Shown: in pieces, positions 8,452 through 15,803 of the stretch
Position numbering within the stretch: the first letter of the stretch is position 1
Layout: each line of letters begins with the position of its first letter
Origin: a virus
Virus record (IMG/VR): IMGVR_UViG_3300037247_001715
Span: 1-24,203 of that record
Reading direction: 5' to 3' (one strand)
Length of the DNA: 24,203 nt
Notes under the pieces: generated by a model
Told to the model about the DNA's origin: nothing
The model's input: the letters and a program-made list of their open reading frames with translations, nothing else
Databases searched by the model: none
Made by a program: the position numbers and the translations under genes

Positions 8452-8880
8452 TTACTCCTCGATGAAGAGAGTGAAGGTTACGGCAACGAAGGTGGCACTT
8501 CTGTATCGGAGCCCGACTCGCTCACCACCGCCAACGACGATCGGGAACGCGGGTCGCCAGAGATACGTGCCCTGTTGGTGAATCGTGAAATAGATGAGGA
8601 TGCTGCTGGCAGTCGGCTCTGCGGTGAAATCCTTTTGGAGCGTGGCGAGCTTGGTTTCAGCGATTCCCCGATCTTGATACTGGGGAGTCAGTGCCGACGC
8701 AGTGCCCGCCGTTGTCTGCAAGAGCCAATCAAAGAGCACTGGCGCAGTCGAGGGGTCGGCGCCGCCGAGGCCGAAGTCGCCACCGTATATCGTGATACGC
8801 TGATTCGCGGGGGCCAGCACTTGAAAGAGCGTGCGTGGGTTCGCATCCGGCGTATGCAGGTTGTAGGCGTAGTATCGCAT
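8452..8880 (-). CDS. Tandem virion protein family, copy 2
   Basis: A 142-residue protein. Residues 1-24 include MRYYAYNLHTPDANPRTLFQ. Later parts are VLFDWLLQTTAGTASALTPQ, YQDRGIAETKLATLQKDFT, IHQQGTYLWRP, GGERVGLRYRS and VTFTLFIEE. It aligns without gaps over its whole length to copy 3, with about 65% identical residues by my own count. The ATG at 8880 follows GGAGGAGTAACCC, where the GAG GAG TAA belongs to the end of copy 1. Coupled translation is therefore likely. The role is unknown; a virion subunit is inferred. Confidence 0.8.
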   Translation of the reverse strand: MRYYAYNLHTPDANPRTLFQVLAPANQRITIYGGDFGLGGADPSTAPVLFDWLLQTTAGTASALTPQYQDRGIAETKLATLQKDFTAEPTASSILIYFTIHQQGTYLWRPAFPIVVGGGERVGLRYRSATFVAVTFTLFIEE

Positions 8881-8884
8881 CGGG

Positions 8885-9349
8885 TTACTCCTCCATGTAA
8901 AGCGTGACGGTCACAGGGATGGTGTTGGAACCCGTGTGCCCCAGAAGGCGCAGGCCGACACGTTCGCCGCCCAATACGATTATCGGAAACGGCAGCGTCC
9001 AAGGCATGTTCGCTTGACGGTGCAATGAGACAGACGCCAGTACAGCTCCGGCAGTCGGCTCCGTTGCTGGCGTTGCATCCGTTTGGTATTCAAGGAAACT
9101 AGCCTGGATCGCTTCATCGTATCCACGATCCTTCTTCTGCGGAGTGATCGCAGTTCCATTCGCTCCGGCATTGGTCTGCACAAGCCACTGTAGCGTGAAC
9201 CCCACAGTTGCCGGGCTGTCGCCTTGGAACCCAACTTCCATACCGAGAACCACCGCACGATGATCCGACGCGGCAGCAATTTGAACGAGGGTCTGAGGAT
9301 CAGCCCTTGCGGGCGTGTGTGTCGTTGCAACGTAGTAGTGCAAACGCAT
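8885..9349 (-). CDS. Tandem virion protein family, copy 1
   Basis: A 154-residue protein and the most divergent of three tandem relatives. Shared features are a Tyr-rich start (RLHYYVATTHTPARADPQTL), a motif ITPQKKDRGYDEA, a short LHRQANMPWTLPFPIIV stretch, then GGERVGLR and a beta-strand end VTVTLYMEE. The ATG at 9349 has TGGAG seven bases upstream. Its last codons, GAG GAG TAA, double as the ribosome binding site of the next copy. The compact beta-rich make-up suggests a small surface or tail protein. I do not know the family by name. Confidence 0.75.
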   Translation of the reverse strand: MRLHYYVATTHTPARADPQTLVQIAAASDHRAVVLGMEVGFQGDSPATVGFTLQWLVQTNAGANGTAITPQKKDRGYDEAIQASFLEYQTDATPATEPTAGAVLASVSLHRQANMPWTLPFPIIVLGGERVGLRLLGHTGSNTIPVTVTLYMEE

Positions 9350-9369
9350 TTCGATTCTCCAGTAGGGTT

Positions 9370-11553
9370 TTAGCGCCGACCAACGGGTTCGGCGTCAATT
9401 GCAAATCCAGTGAAAGGCCCGATGCACTTTCGCGTAAGGTCCGCAGAGAAAGCGAGCTTGATCCGCGTTCCTCGCTTGTTGATTGCGAACTTCCCGTAGG
9501 GCTTCCCGCTCGCGGTCGCACCAGGGAAGCGCACCCCTCGGCGTACCCGGTAATCATCCTGAAACACCAGCGTCTTGATGGTTCGGCCGCGCTCCTGTTC
9601 CACTTCGATGGCCAAGTAGAACGTCTCGCTCGCACCCGGCCCGTAAAACAACGTAACGGTGTGAACGCGCTTCGGGCGATCCAGTAAGCCGAGCGACATC
9701 CACGGCGTTTCATATTCCCACGCGATGTATTCCTCGTCTCCGGCAAGCGTGTGATCCTTACCACGCTCCGCTGCCAGCATCTCAAGGAGCCGAGCCGACG
9801 CCTCGCCCGTCCCGGCAAGTATCAGCGGATCGGCACTGAGCACTGGACATAGCGCAGCAGGCACGTCGGCAATCAGGTTCACTGCGGATGGGAACTGATG
9901 GATCGTCCAGTTGCCGACGGCGGGATCGCCCACGCCCTGGCGGTAGTCGAAGCAAAAGACCTTGTCGTCTACCTGGGCGTATTGGATCCAAAGCAGCCCG
10001 GTCCGACGGTCGTTAGCCATGCTGCACTTGTCTCGCGAAGCTTCCGGCACAAGGGCGTGCGTCGCCTTGATCGGATCGGAGACCTTCCTGGCCCGCAAGC
10101 CGTCGAATCCATAGATGCCGTCCAGCGCGTTGTAGTACAAGATGCCGTCGCACTCCTTGAGCGCCAGGCTCCCACCTTTGTTGAAACAACCCGTGTCGGC
10201 CTGGACTCGATATTTCGAGAACAGCGGTTGCGGCGCAGCTTGACCAAGGGCTACCGTGTCGTTGGTGTGCTGAGTCAGCGTCCCGGCAATCACATAGATC
10301 GCGGTTTCCTTGAAGACCAGAAGTCGACCCTGGTATACCGCCAAGCCGGTGATAGGTTCACTACCTTCATCGTCGAATGTGATAAGGGCGTCACCAGCTA
10401 CGTGCTCGCCGTTGAAGTCCGCAGAATAGAACAGAGCACCATAGGTATCCGGGTCGATGGATGCATAACAGACTTTGTTGTCGAAGACTACGATCGCGTT
10501 TGATTTCGGTGGCAGACCATTCCGGGTTGGAGCGTATGGGCCAAATCCCCGGGCACTTAGAATCTCATCGGTGCCTGTCACCAATGGAGGGATTTTTACT
10601 TCTCGACCGTCAAGAATGTAGTTGTTAGTGTAAGGTGGCTGGGCGTTAGGGGTGAACGGTATCTCCATCGCCAACCGAAAGGCGACCTCACCTCCAACCA
10701 CCTCCGGGTCTTCGTCGTCCATCAGGGTGATTCTAAGGTAGACACGCAGTGTATCTATGCGGTTGCGTTCAGCGTCCGTGCGGCCGCCGTAACTAATTTC
10801 CAGTTCAACTATTTGGCCTGGACCTATAGTGTACGTAGGTGACAGATCAAGCGGCAGATCACGCAATACCCAGTTAACATTGGATTCCGTCTTGTATAGG
10901 CTATCGTAAAAGCTGAAGGCGAAGCCGTACTGCCCCGGCGGGAAAACCAGCGCATCCTCATCGCCTCCCGCCGAGTCTCTTACTGTAACACGAGCCAAGC
11001 CTGGAAGGTCAATCCCGCAATGGTAAAGCTCATTGCCCCCGCCAGCTATCGTAGCTGAAAGAGGATATGCCGTATCCCACAACACAACATTGGGACGTCG
11101 AACGAACTCGGAAAAACCGAAGAATGTTTTGCGCCCGAGATGCACAATGTCGCCACGTGTCCCGCGCGCAATAGGCGGGAGCTTGCCGACCTCCTCATCC
11201 GTTACGGGATCAGACGACTCTAGTTTGGTGATCCGCAGGGAGGACCCGTGCTGCAGTCCCCCTTGTAGACTTGCTACTATCAACAGGCGACTGACGGATT
11301 TCTGGCTCGCATCGTCCAAGTCAAGGTAAGCAGACGGAAGAGGCGCAATCGCTTCGATCCACGGCACCAACGCCGCATCCTCAATTGTCAAGACGTTTCG
11401 CAGACCCGGCCGGGCCTCAATCTGCCCGCGATTGAGCACGATGTTCTTCATCGTCTCGGCGTACTGCGGCGGCTGAATGTCGCCGGTCACACCTTCATTG
11501 ACGCCGAGAAACGGCCCCATCACCCGCAATACGTTTTCAAGAGTTCTAGGCAC
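9370..11553 (-). CDS. Beta-propeller-like neck or tail-stabilisation protein
   Basis: About 727 residues. The first part, VMGPFLGVNEGV followed by YAETMKNIVLNRGQIEARPG, is typical of large podovirus neck proteins in the P22 gp10 region. Later there are repeated strand units ending in short aromatic turns, for example ITGLAVYQGRLLVFKETAIY, then KECDGILYYNALDGIYGFDG and RRTGLLWIQYAQVDDKVFCF. These suggest a beta-propeller. I chose the GTG at 11553 because GGAG lies six bases upstream. A GTG at 11571 and an ATG at 11520 are other possible starts. It lies after the adaptors and before the fibre-related genes. Its role would be closing the neck and holding the fibres. Confidence 0.72.
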   Translation of the reverse strand: MPRTLENVLRVMGPFLGVNEGVTGDIQPPQYAETMKNIVLNRGQIEARPGLRNVLTIEDAALVPWIEAIAPLPSAYLDLDDASQKSVSRLLIVASLQGGLQHGSSLRITKLESSDPVTDEEVGKLPPIARGTRGDIVHLGRKTFFGFSEFVRRPNVVLWDTAYPLSATIAGGGNELYHCGIDLPGLARVTVRDSAGGDEDALVFPPGQYGFAFSFYDSLYKTESNVNWVLRDLPLDLSPTYTIGPGQIVELEISYGGRTDAERNRIDTLRVYLRITLMDDEDPEVVGGEVAFRLAMEIPFTPNAQPPYTNNYILDGREVKIPPLVTGTDEILSARGFGPYAPTRNGLPPKSNAIVVFDNKVCYASIDPDTYGALFYSADFNGEHVAGDALITFDDEGSEPITGLAVYQGRLLVFKETAIYVIAGTLTQHTNDTVALGQAAPQPLFSKYRVQADTGCFNKGGSLALKECDGILYYNALDGIYGFDGLRARKVSDPIKATHALVPEASRDKCSMANDRRTGLLWIQYAQVDDKVFCFDYRQGVGDPAVGNWTIHQFPSAVNLIADVPAALCPVLSADPLILAGTGEASARLLEMLAAERGKDHTLAGDEEYIAWEYETPWMSLGLLDRPKRVHTVTLFYGPGASETFYLAIEVEQERGRTIKTLVFQDDYRVRRGVRFPGATASGKPYGKFAINKRGTRIKLAFSADLTRKCIGPFTGFAIDAEPVGRR

Positions 11554-12250
11554 GCATCGCTCCAACGTCACGAACCCACGGTCCGGTGCGGTTCCAACTC
11601 GCGAGGTCCAGGTTCATCATCTGAACCAGCTCAGCGTAGTTCCGATCCCAGACACGCGAATCGGCTGCGACTTGATCAAGCACCATCTTGGTAGCCCGCA
11701 CTGCGATGATCTCGTGGTGTTGTTCGGGAATCTCTCTGGGAACATCATCATCGTCGCTCAGTAGGGTGATCTGAGCACTGTAGTACACGTCGATGGTCAT
11801 TGAGGACGGGGGGTCGTAGACGAAGCCCATGTGCCAGACGCCGGCCGAGTTGCGAACGAAGTAGATGATCGGCCTGACGAACCCCCCGACACGATCCGGC
11901 CAGTACGTACCGGTTCCGTATCTGTTGCGGTCACGGAAGTCCACCACTGCGCAGGTAATTGGCCGTCCACCCCAATTCTGGTCCGTCCGCTCCGCAAATA
12001 GAATCTTGCGAATAAACGTCGTAGGAGGTCCCGATGCGCTAGTGGCATTTAGATAGTAGACCTCCGTGCCCGAGGACACACTTGTCGTGATCGGGGTGGC
12101 CGTCATATTGTAGAGGTCGGCGGCCTGTTCAACGATGTTGGTGACGTGTTCGACGGCCCGGTTTATCAGCCGGTCAAGCCGTTGCGGCGCCATGCCGCCC
12201 CGTGGCCCAGCGTTCTCGAGGACTAAAAGTCGAAGCGTTTTTAGGTCCAT
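11546..12250 (-). CDS. Head-tail adaptor-like protein 2 (related to previous gene)
   Basis: A 234-residue protein with the same layout as the preceding one. An N-terminal helix (DLKTLRLLVLENAG) is followed by RLDRLINRAVEHVTNIVEQA, which parallels RLDRLIDRAYDKLINAAIAV there. A beta-rich middle includes VGGFVRPIIYFVRN and SMTIDVYYSAQITLLSDD. A C-terminal helical part (HEIIAVRATKMVLDQVAADS) follows. Two related adaptors in a row suggest that they form two stacked rings or one mixed ring between portal and neck. The start is the ATG at 12250. The end overlaps the following gene start by a few bases. Confidence 0.68.
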   Translation of the reverse strand: MDLKTLRLLVLENAGPRGGMAPQRLDRLINRAVEHVTNIVEQAADLYNMTATPITTSVSSGTEVYYLNATSASGPPTTFIRKILFAERTDQNWGGRPITCAVVDFRDRNRYGTGTYWPDRVGGFVRPIIYFVRNSAGVWHMGFVYDPPSSMTIDVYYSAQITLLSDDDDVPREIPEQHHEIIAVRATKMVLDQVAADSRVWDRNYAELVQMMNLDLASWNRTGPWVRDVGAMRA

Positions 12251-12261
12251 CCGTCGCCACC

Positions 12262-12951
12262 CTATCCAGCCATTACGGCCCGCCCGGCACTTCGGTTGAA
12301 CGTCACCACCAGCTCCCGCATACCCTCGTCGTAGAGGGCCTTGAAGGCGCTAGCATCACTGTTCTCTTGAAGCAGCCCGATGATTACGGCCCCGAAGCCG
12401 ATCAGGTAATGGAACTCGGCAGGCAACTCGATCGCGGTGGCAATGCTGTCCGCGTCGATCAGACTTGCGGGTCGCCTGTTGTAGACCAGCGTATACGTGA
12501 AATCAGTTACGGGGTCCGTGACAGGGAGGTAGACGGTTATCGTACCGCTGGTCTTCTGGACGCCAGCGGTGTGATCGCTCTCGTGCGTAATGTAAGCGAC
12601 CTCGCCGTCGTCGATGCCGCGATACAGATTGAAGAAGAATCGCGGGACTATCTGGACGGGGCGAGGTGGAGACACATCGGTACGTTCCAGGACCGCTGGC
12701 CCTCGAAAGTCGTCAGGAAGGGCAAGCGATACAACAGCATCGGCACCCTCATAGCCGCCGTTCCCGTTGTCGTAGTCCTGCGATGTCTGGAGAAACTGCC
12801 CGTCCACGGCGATAGCCGCGTTAATCAGCTTGTCGTAGGCCCGGTCGATCAGGCGATCAAGTCGCGGGTTGCCGTTTTCGTTGGTCCATATATCCCCGTC
12901 TGGATCGCCGAGATCGGCCAGCACGCTGGCGCGAATCTCATCAAGTGTCAC
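12262..12951 (-). CDS. Head-tail adaptor-like protein 1
   Basis: A 229-residue protein with the pattern of phage adaptor or neck-ring proteins. An N-terminal helix (TLDEIRASVLADLG) is followed by RLDRLIDRAYDKLINAAIAV (30-49). A beta-rich centre comes next, then a C-terminal helical part (SDASAFKALYDEGMRELVVT). Adaptors bind under the portal and link it to the tail machine, as P22 gp4 does. The next gene has the same plan and is clearly related. The start is the ATG at 12951. Fold-level assignment is moderately sure, and the exact ring position is unknown. Confidence 0.68.
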   Translation of the reverse strand: MTLDEIRASVLADLGDPDGDIWTNENGNPRLDRLIDRAYDKLINAAIAVDGQFLQTSQDYDNGNGGYEGADAVVSLALPDDFRGPAVLERTDVSPPRPVQIVPRFFFNLYRGIDDGEVAYITHESDHTAGVQKTSGTITVYLPVTDPVTDFTYTLVYNRRPASLIDADSIATAIELPAEFHYLIGFGAVIIGLLQENSDASAFKALYDEGMRELVVTFNRSAGRAVMAG

Positions 12952-12966
12952 AGTGCGGCTCCCGGG

Positions 12967-13557
12967 CTACTGACGATCCGTTTCCAGTGCGACGTAACCT
13001 CCGACCGTCATACGGGGGTAGTAGTCAAACGACACGCCCAGAATGTGAACCTCGGTCACTTCAAACTGGGTGAGCGTCGGTGTAACGATTTTGAACACCA
13101 ACATGCCATCGATCGCGTTTTCGTCAAAGGTGTTTGCGGCGATGATGCCGCGCGGCGAGCGATACATGGCCAATGTTGTCGTCACGGCCGGACTCTGGGT
13201 GGTAATGACGGTGCCCAACGCCGTGGCCGGCTCAATCGACACCTCACCATTGTCGATTTGGTCGTAAAGGATCTGGAATACGACGGCATCGTCGAGCGCC
13301 ACCGTTCCTTCAACCATCCACCGGACACGAACGCCAATCTCTTTGGTGATGTCCCAACAGGACGGAAACTCTATGACGTGCGTGATGGCGTCGTTGGCTG
13401 CTGCGATTATCATCCCGTAGTAACCGAAGGTGCTCAATTCGCCCTGAGCAGGCGCTCCGGCACCCAGGCCCACGTGTGCATCACTCCAGCCCTGAAAGGT
13501 CTCAAGCGGGATGTACATGCGCTGGCGCGCCCATTCGATGTTTCTATCGCGAATCAT
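12967..13557 (-). CDS. Hypothetical beta-rich virion protein, 196 aa
   Basis: A 196-residue protein with many alternating hydrophobic segments and few charged helices. Examples are DAITHVIEFPSCWDITKEIG, VRVRWMVEGTVALDDAVVFQ and FEVTEVHILGVSFDYYPRMT. This is the profile of a beta-sandwich structural protein. There is no membrane segment or signal peptide. The ATG at 13557 has AAGGAG nine bases upstream. Its place just after the coat gene and ahead of the adaptor-like genes fits a head decoration or neck protein. I do not recognise a named family. Confidence 0.7.
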   Translation of the reverse strand: MIRDRNIEWARQRMYIPLETFQGWSDAHVGLGAGAPAQGELSTFGYYGMIIAAANDAITHVIEFPSCWDITKEIGVRVRWMVEGTVALDDAVVFQILYDQIDNGEVSIEPATALGTVITTQSPAVTTTLAMYRSPRGIIAANTFDENAIDGMLVFKIVTPTLTQFEVTEVHILGVSFDYYPRMTVGGYVALETDRQ

Positions 13558-13587
13558 TCTGCGTTACTCCTTCTAAAATAGTTGACC

Positions 13588-13603
13588 CCCGCCCATCAGC
13601 GGG
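13588..13603 (-). terminator. Hairpin after the coat gene (weak terminator candidate)
   Basis: In the 59-base gap between the coat stop and the next start, the transcribed strand has CCCGC and GCGGG arms around a 6-base loop. The hairpin is followed after about ten bases by TATTTT. The stem is short and the T-run is not adjacent, so this would be at best a partial terminator. Such leaky signals after a coat gene are common in phages and help make coat more abundant than downstream proteins. Confidence 0.35.
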
Positions 13604-13616
13604 ATACTGGGAAACG

Positions 13617-14882
13617 CTACTCGCTCAGGTCTTCGAGCACGCCATTGGAAGCCGGGTCGTGACAGACCGGCTGCAAGAATCGACGCCACGCCGCCTCGAA
13701 CTGATCGAAGCCGCTTACACGGTGAAGAATCTGGCCATCCTCGTCAATGAACCCACCCTCGGAGTCCTGGTAGATGGACCACGTATCCAGGTCCAGCATG
13801 AACAGACTGTTCCGTCGCGCCCACTTGTCACGCACGATCGGCATACCAGCAAAGTCAACCGCCTGGCACCAGCCATTGAGCTTCATAAGATCACCGCCAT
13901 ACCGCTTGTCCGGTACGAGGATTTGGGCGATCTTGCGCCAGAGGGCGTGAGAACAAATGCCCAACTTGGGCGTGCCTGGCGAGTTCGTTTCGATCGCGTC
14001 GCGCAACTCCTGAAGCAAGTCGAGCGTGATCTCACGCTCCGTACCACCGTTGCCGAGAACCTGCGCTTTCCAGAACTCGTTGCCGGCAGTCCCCCGGTTG
14101 ATGTTGAGAATATGTCCGGCGCCCGTGTGGTAGGACTCCGGACTTACATCATTCACGATGCCCAGCAGACCGTATACGGCATCGTTGCGGCTACCCTGAC
14201 GATAGGCGTAGTACGCCGCAGCAGTAACGTCCCCCGTACCACCGAGTATCCCGCCATCAGCATGCAGGGTAACCTTGTCAAGCGTCGGATCGGTGCCGTC
14301 GGTCACAACGCTTGTGACCAACAGACCGGCTTTCCCTTCGGTAACAGCCCCGGCCACCGTGGTCACGTCGATGATCATGTTGCGCTTGATGCCGTTGTTC
14401 TTTTTGGGAATAGCAAACGCACTGGTAGACTTAGCACCATCCGGATAAGCCAGCACGCCACCAAGTCGGCCCGTGCCGTCCTGGTGAAGGTCGTAGGCCA
14501 GTGCATCGGCAATGTCCTCGACGCACCCCTTGGCCTCAGACAACAGAGCATCCAATTCAGCCGCGGTCGGTGCGCGGGCGCTCTTCAGCAGGGCGCCGTC
14601 GATCTTAAAGGTTCCATAGAGCCGCCTGTAGTTGGTGTACCCCTCCTTGTAGATTTGCGTCCCGGAAGTAGGCAGCGTTCCGGACGATGAATACCCCACG
14701 GCCCCGGCGCCTGCGGTGTGCAGCCGGACATTGATCTGCTTGCCCTCGGCGTACGTGTCCGATTTACGGCCGATGAGTTGAAGCAGAATCCGGTCGCGGT
14801 TTTGCAGTTCCCACAGGTCCGGGGTATAAACGTGCCGCAGCACATTGGTGTATGTGTCTCGTGTTGCTGTACCGATTGCCAT
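13617..14882 (-). CDS. Major capsid protein (HK97-fold type)
   Basis: A 421-residue coat protein that would build the icosahedral head. The N-terminus, with MAIGTATRDTYTNVLRHVYT, is followed by KQINVRLHTAGAGAVGYSSS and GTLPTSGTQIYKEGY. These are typical of the N-arm and first beta elements of HK97-type coats. The P-domain helix region includes LDALLSEAKGCVEDIADALA. The C-terminal part has LGICSHALWRKIAQILVPDK and AGMPIVRDKWARRNSLFMLD, resembling the late A-domain of such proteins. The ATG at 14882 has GGAG eight bases upstream. It is directly after the scaffold-like gene, in the expected head-gene order. Confidence 0.85.
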   Translation of the reverse strand: MAIGTATRDTYTNVLRHVYTPDLWELQNRDRILLQLIGRKSDTYAEGKQINVRLHTAGAGAVGYSSSGTLPTSGTQIYKEGYTNYRRLYGTFKIDGALLKSARAPTAAELDALLSEAKGCVEDIADALAYDLHQDGTGRLGGVLAYPDGAKSTSAFAIPKKNNGIKRNMIIDVTTVAGAVTEGKAGLLVTSVVTDGTDPTLDKVTLHADGGILGGTGDVTAAAYYAYRQGSRNDAVYGLLGIVNDVSPESYHTGAGHILNINRGTAGNEFWKAQVLGNGGTEREITLDLLQELRDAIETNSPGTPKLGICSHALWRKIAQILVPDKRYGGDLMKLNGWCQAVDFAGMPIVRDKWARRNSLFMLDLDTWSIYQDSEGGFIDEDGQILHRVSGFDQFEAAWRRFLQPVCHDPASNGVLEDLSE

Positions 14883-14968
14883 TCAAGAGTCTCCTGGCGT
14901 CGGCGGCGAAGTGTGACTGACCGGTCCCTTGCCGTCGGCGCTACTTTGTTTCCAGTTTGTGTCCTCGG

Positions 14969-15790
14969 TTAATTACCTGAGCCGTGAAGCTCGTTACTGT
15001 ATGCGAGCGCCCGCTTCAGTGTTGCCCCGCTCCGAATGTTGTCGGCGTCCGGTTTGAACGTCGGCGGGTCAATCGGCGCCGATGTCCCGACCCCGCCTTC
15101 TCCCAGTGCGGCCTGCGCTGCGATCTTCTTCGTGGTGCTGCGCTTGGTTACGCGGGCGATGTAGTTCGCGTGACGACGGGATGCTTCACCGAAAGCCGTC
15201 TCCATGTTCGCGCCGGCGGCCATCAGCTCGTACGTGCTTCTGGCGACTGTCGCCCGCGCTTCCGGCTCGTCGCGGGTGAGCGGCTGGGTGTTCAGTAGAG
15301 CTTCGAGCTTGCTGTCGTTCTTTGCACCCGCGATCGCAATGGCGGTTTGCTGTTTCATTTCCGCCATCTGAGTCTGAAACTCTTTTCTGGAGAGCGGTGC
15401 CACCTCATCGTCGTCCACCTCTGGCTCCGGCGCAGCAGCCTTGGCTTTCGGCTCCGGTTTCTGGGTCGCCTGTTCGACCTGATACCCAGCCGATGCGTAC
15501 CGGACCATCTGCTCCGGCGTAATACCATTGCGCTTCGCGGCGTCCTGTAGCGTCTTCCAACCGTCATCAACCGCATCGGGCTCCGCTACGTCCGCAGTTT
15601 TCGCCGTCGGCACGGCTTCCCCGCCGCCTTCAGACTGGAGGATTCGGTTGGCCGCAGCGTCCGCAGTGTCCGCAACGTCCGCCTTCTCCTTCTTCTGCTC
15701 CTCGGGCTTTGGCTGAGCTTCACTGGGCGCCAGTTCAGCCTTCGGCGCTTCACTGTCCGTCTTTTTCTCTTCTGTCGCCGTATCCGGCAT
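14969..15790 (-). CDS. Scaffold-like protein
   Basis: A 273-residue protein lying between portal and coat, the usual place of the internal scaffold that guides procapsid assembly. It is rich in Ala, Glu, Lys and Pro. It has a disordered acidic N-terminal half, an acidic patch PEVDDDEVAPLSR, and a helical segment SRKEFQTQMAEMKQQTAIAI. It ends in a region with basic residues (HANYIARVTKRSTTKKIAAQ). The start chosen is the ATG at 15790, with AAGGAGA seven bases upstream; it begins MPDTATEE. The frame is open for another 36 codons upstream, but that part overlaps the portal end. Scaffold identity is based on position and composition, as scaffolds are poorly conserved in sequence. Confidence 0.75.
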   Translation of the reverse strand: MPDTATEEKKTDSEAPKAELAPSEAQPKPEEQKKEKADVADTADAAANRILQSEGGGEAVPTAKTADVAEPDAVDDGWKTLQDAAKRNGITPEQMVRYASAGYQVEQATQKPEPKAKAAAPEPEVDDDEVAPLSRKEFQTQMAEMKQQTAIAIAGAKNDSKLEALLNTQPLTRDEPEARATVARSTYELMAAGANMETAFGEASRRHANYIARVTKRSTTKKIAAQAALGEGGVGTSAPIDPPTFKPDADNIRSGATLKRALAYSNELHGSGN

Positions 15791-15803
15791 GAGCATTCTC
15801 CTT

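Noticed and set aside
12202-13581. Open frame of 459 codons on the plus strand
   Set aside because: It lies antisense to two well-supported structural genes with good starts, has no ribosome binding site I can see, and its protein is Arg/His/Val-rich like a complementary-strand shadow.
13476-14690. Open frame of 404 codons on the plus strand
   Set aside because: Antisense to the coat gene; composition and position indicate a shadow of its codon pattern.
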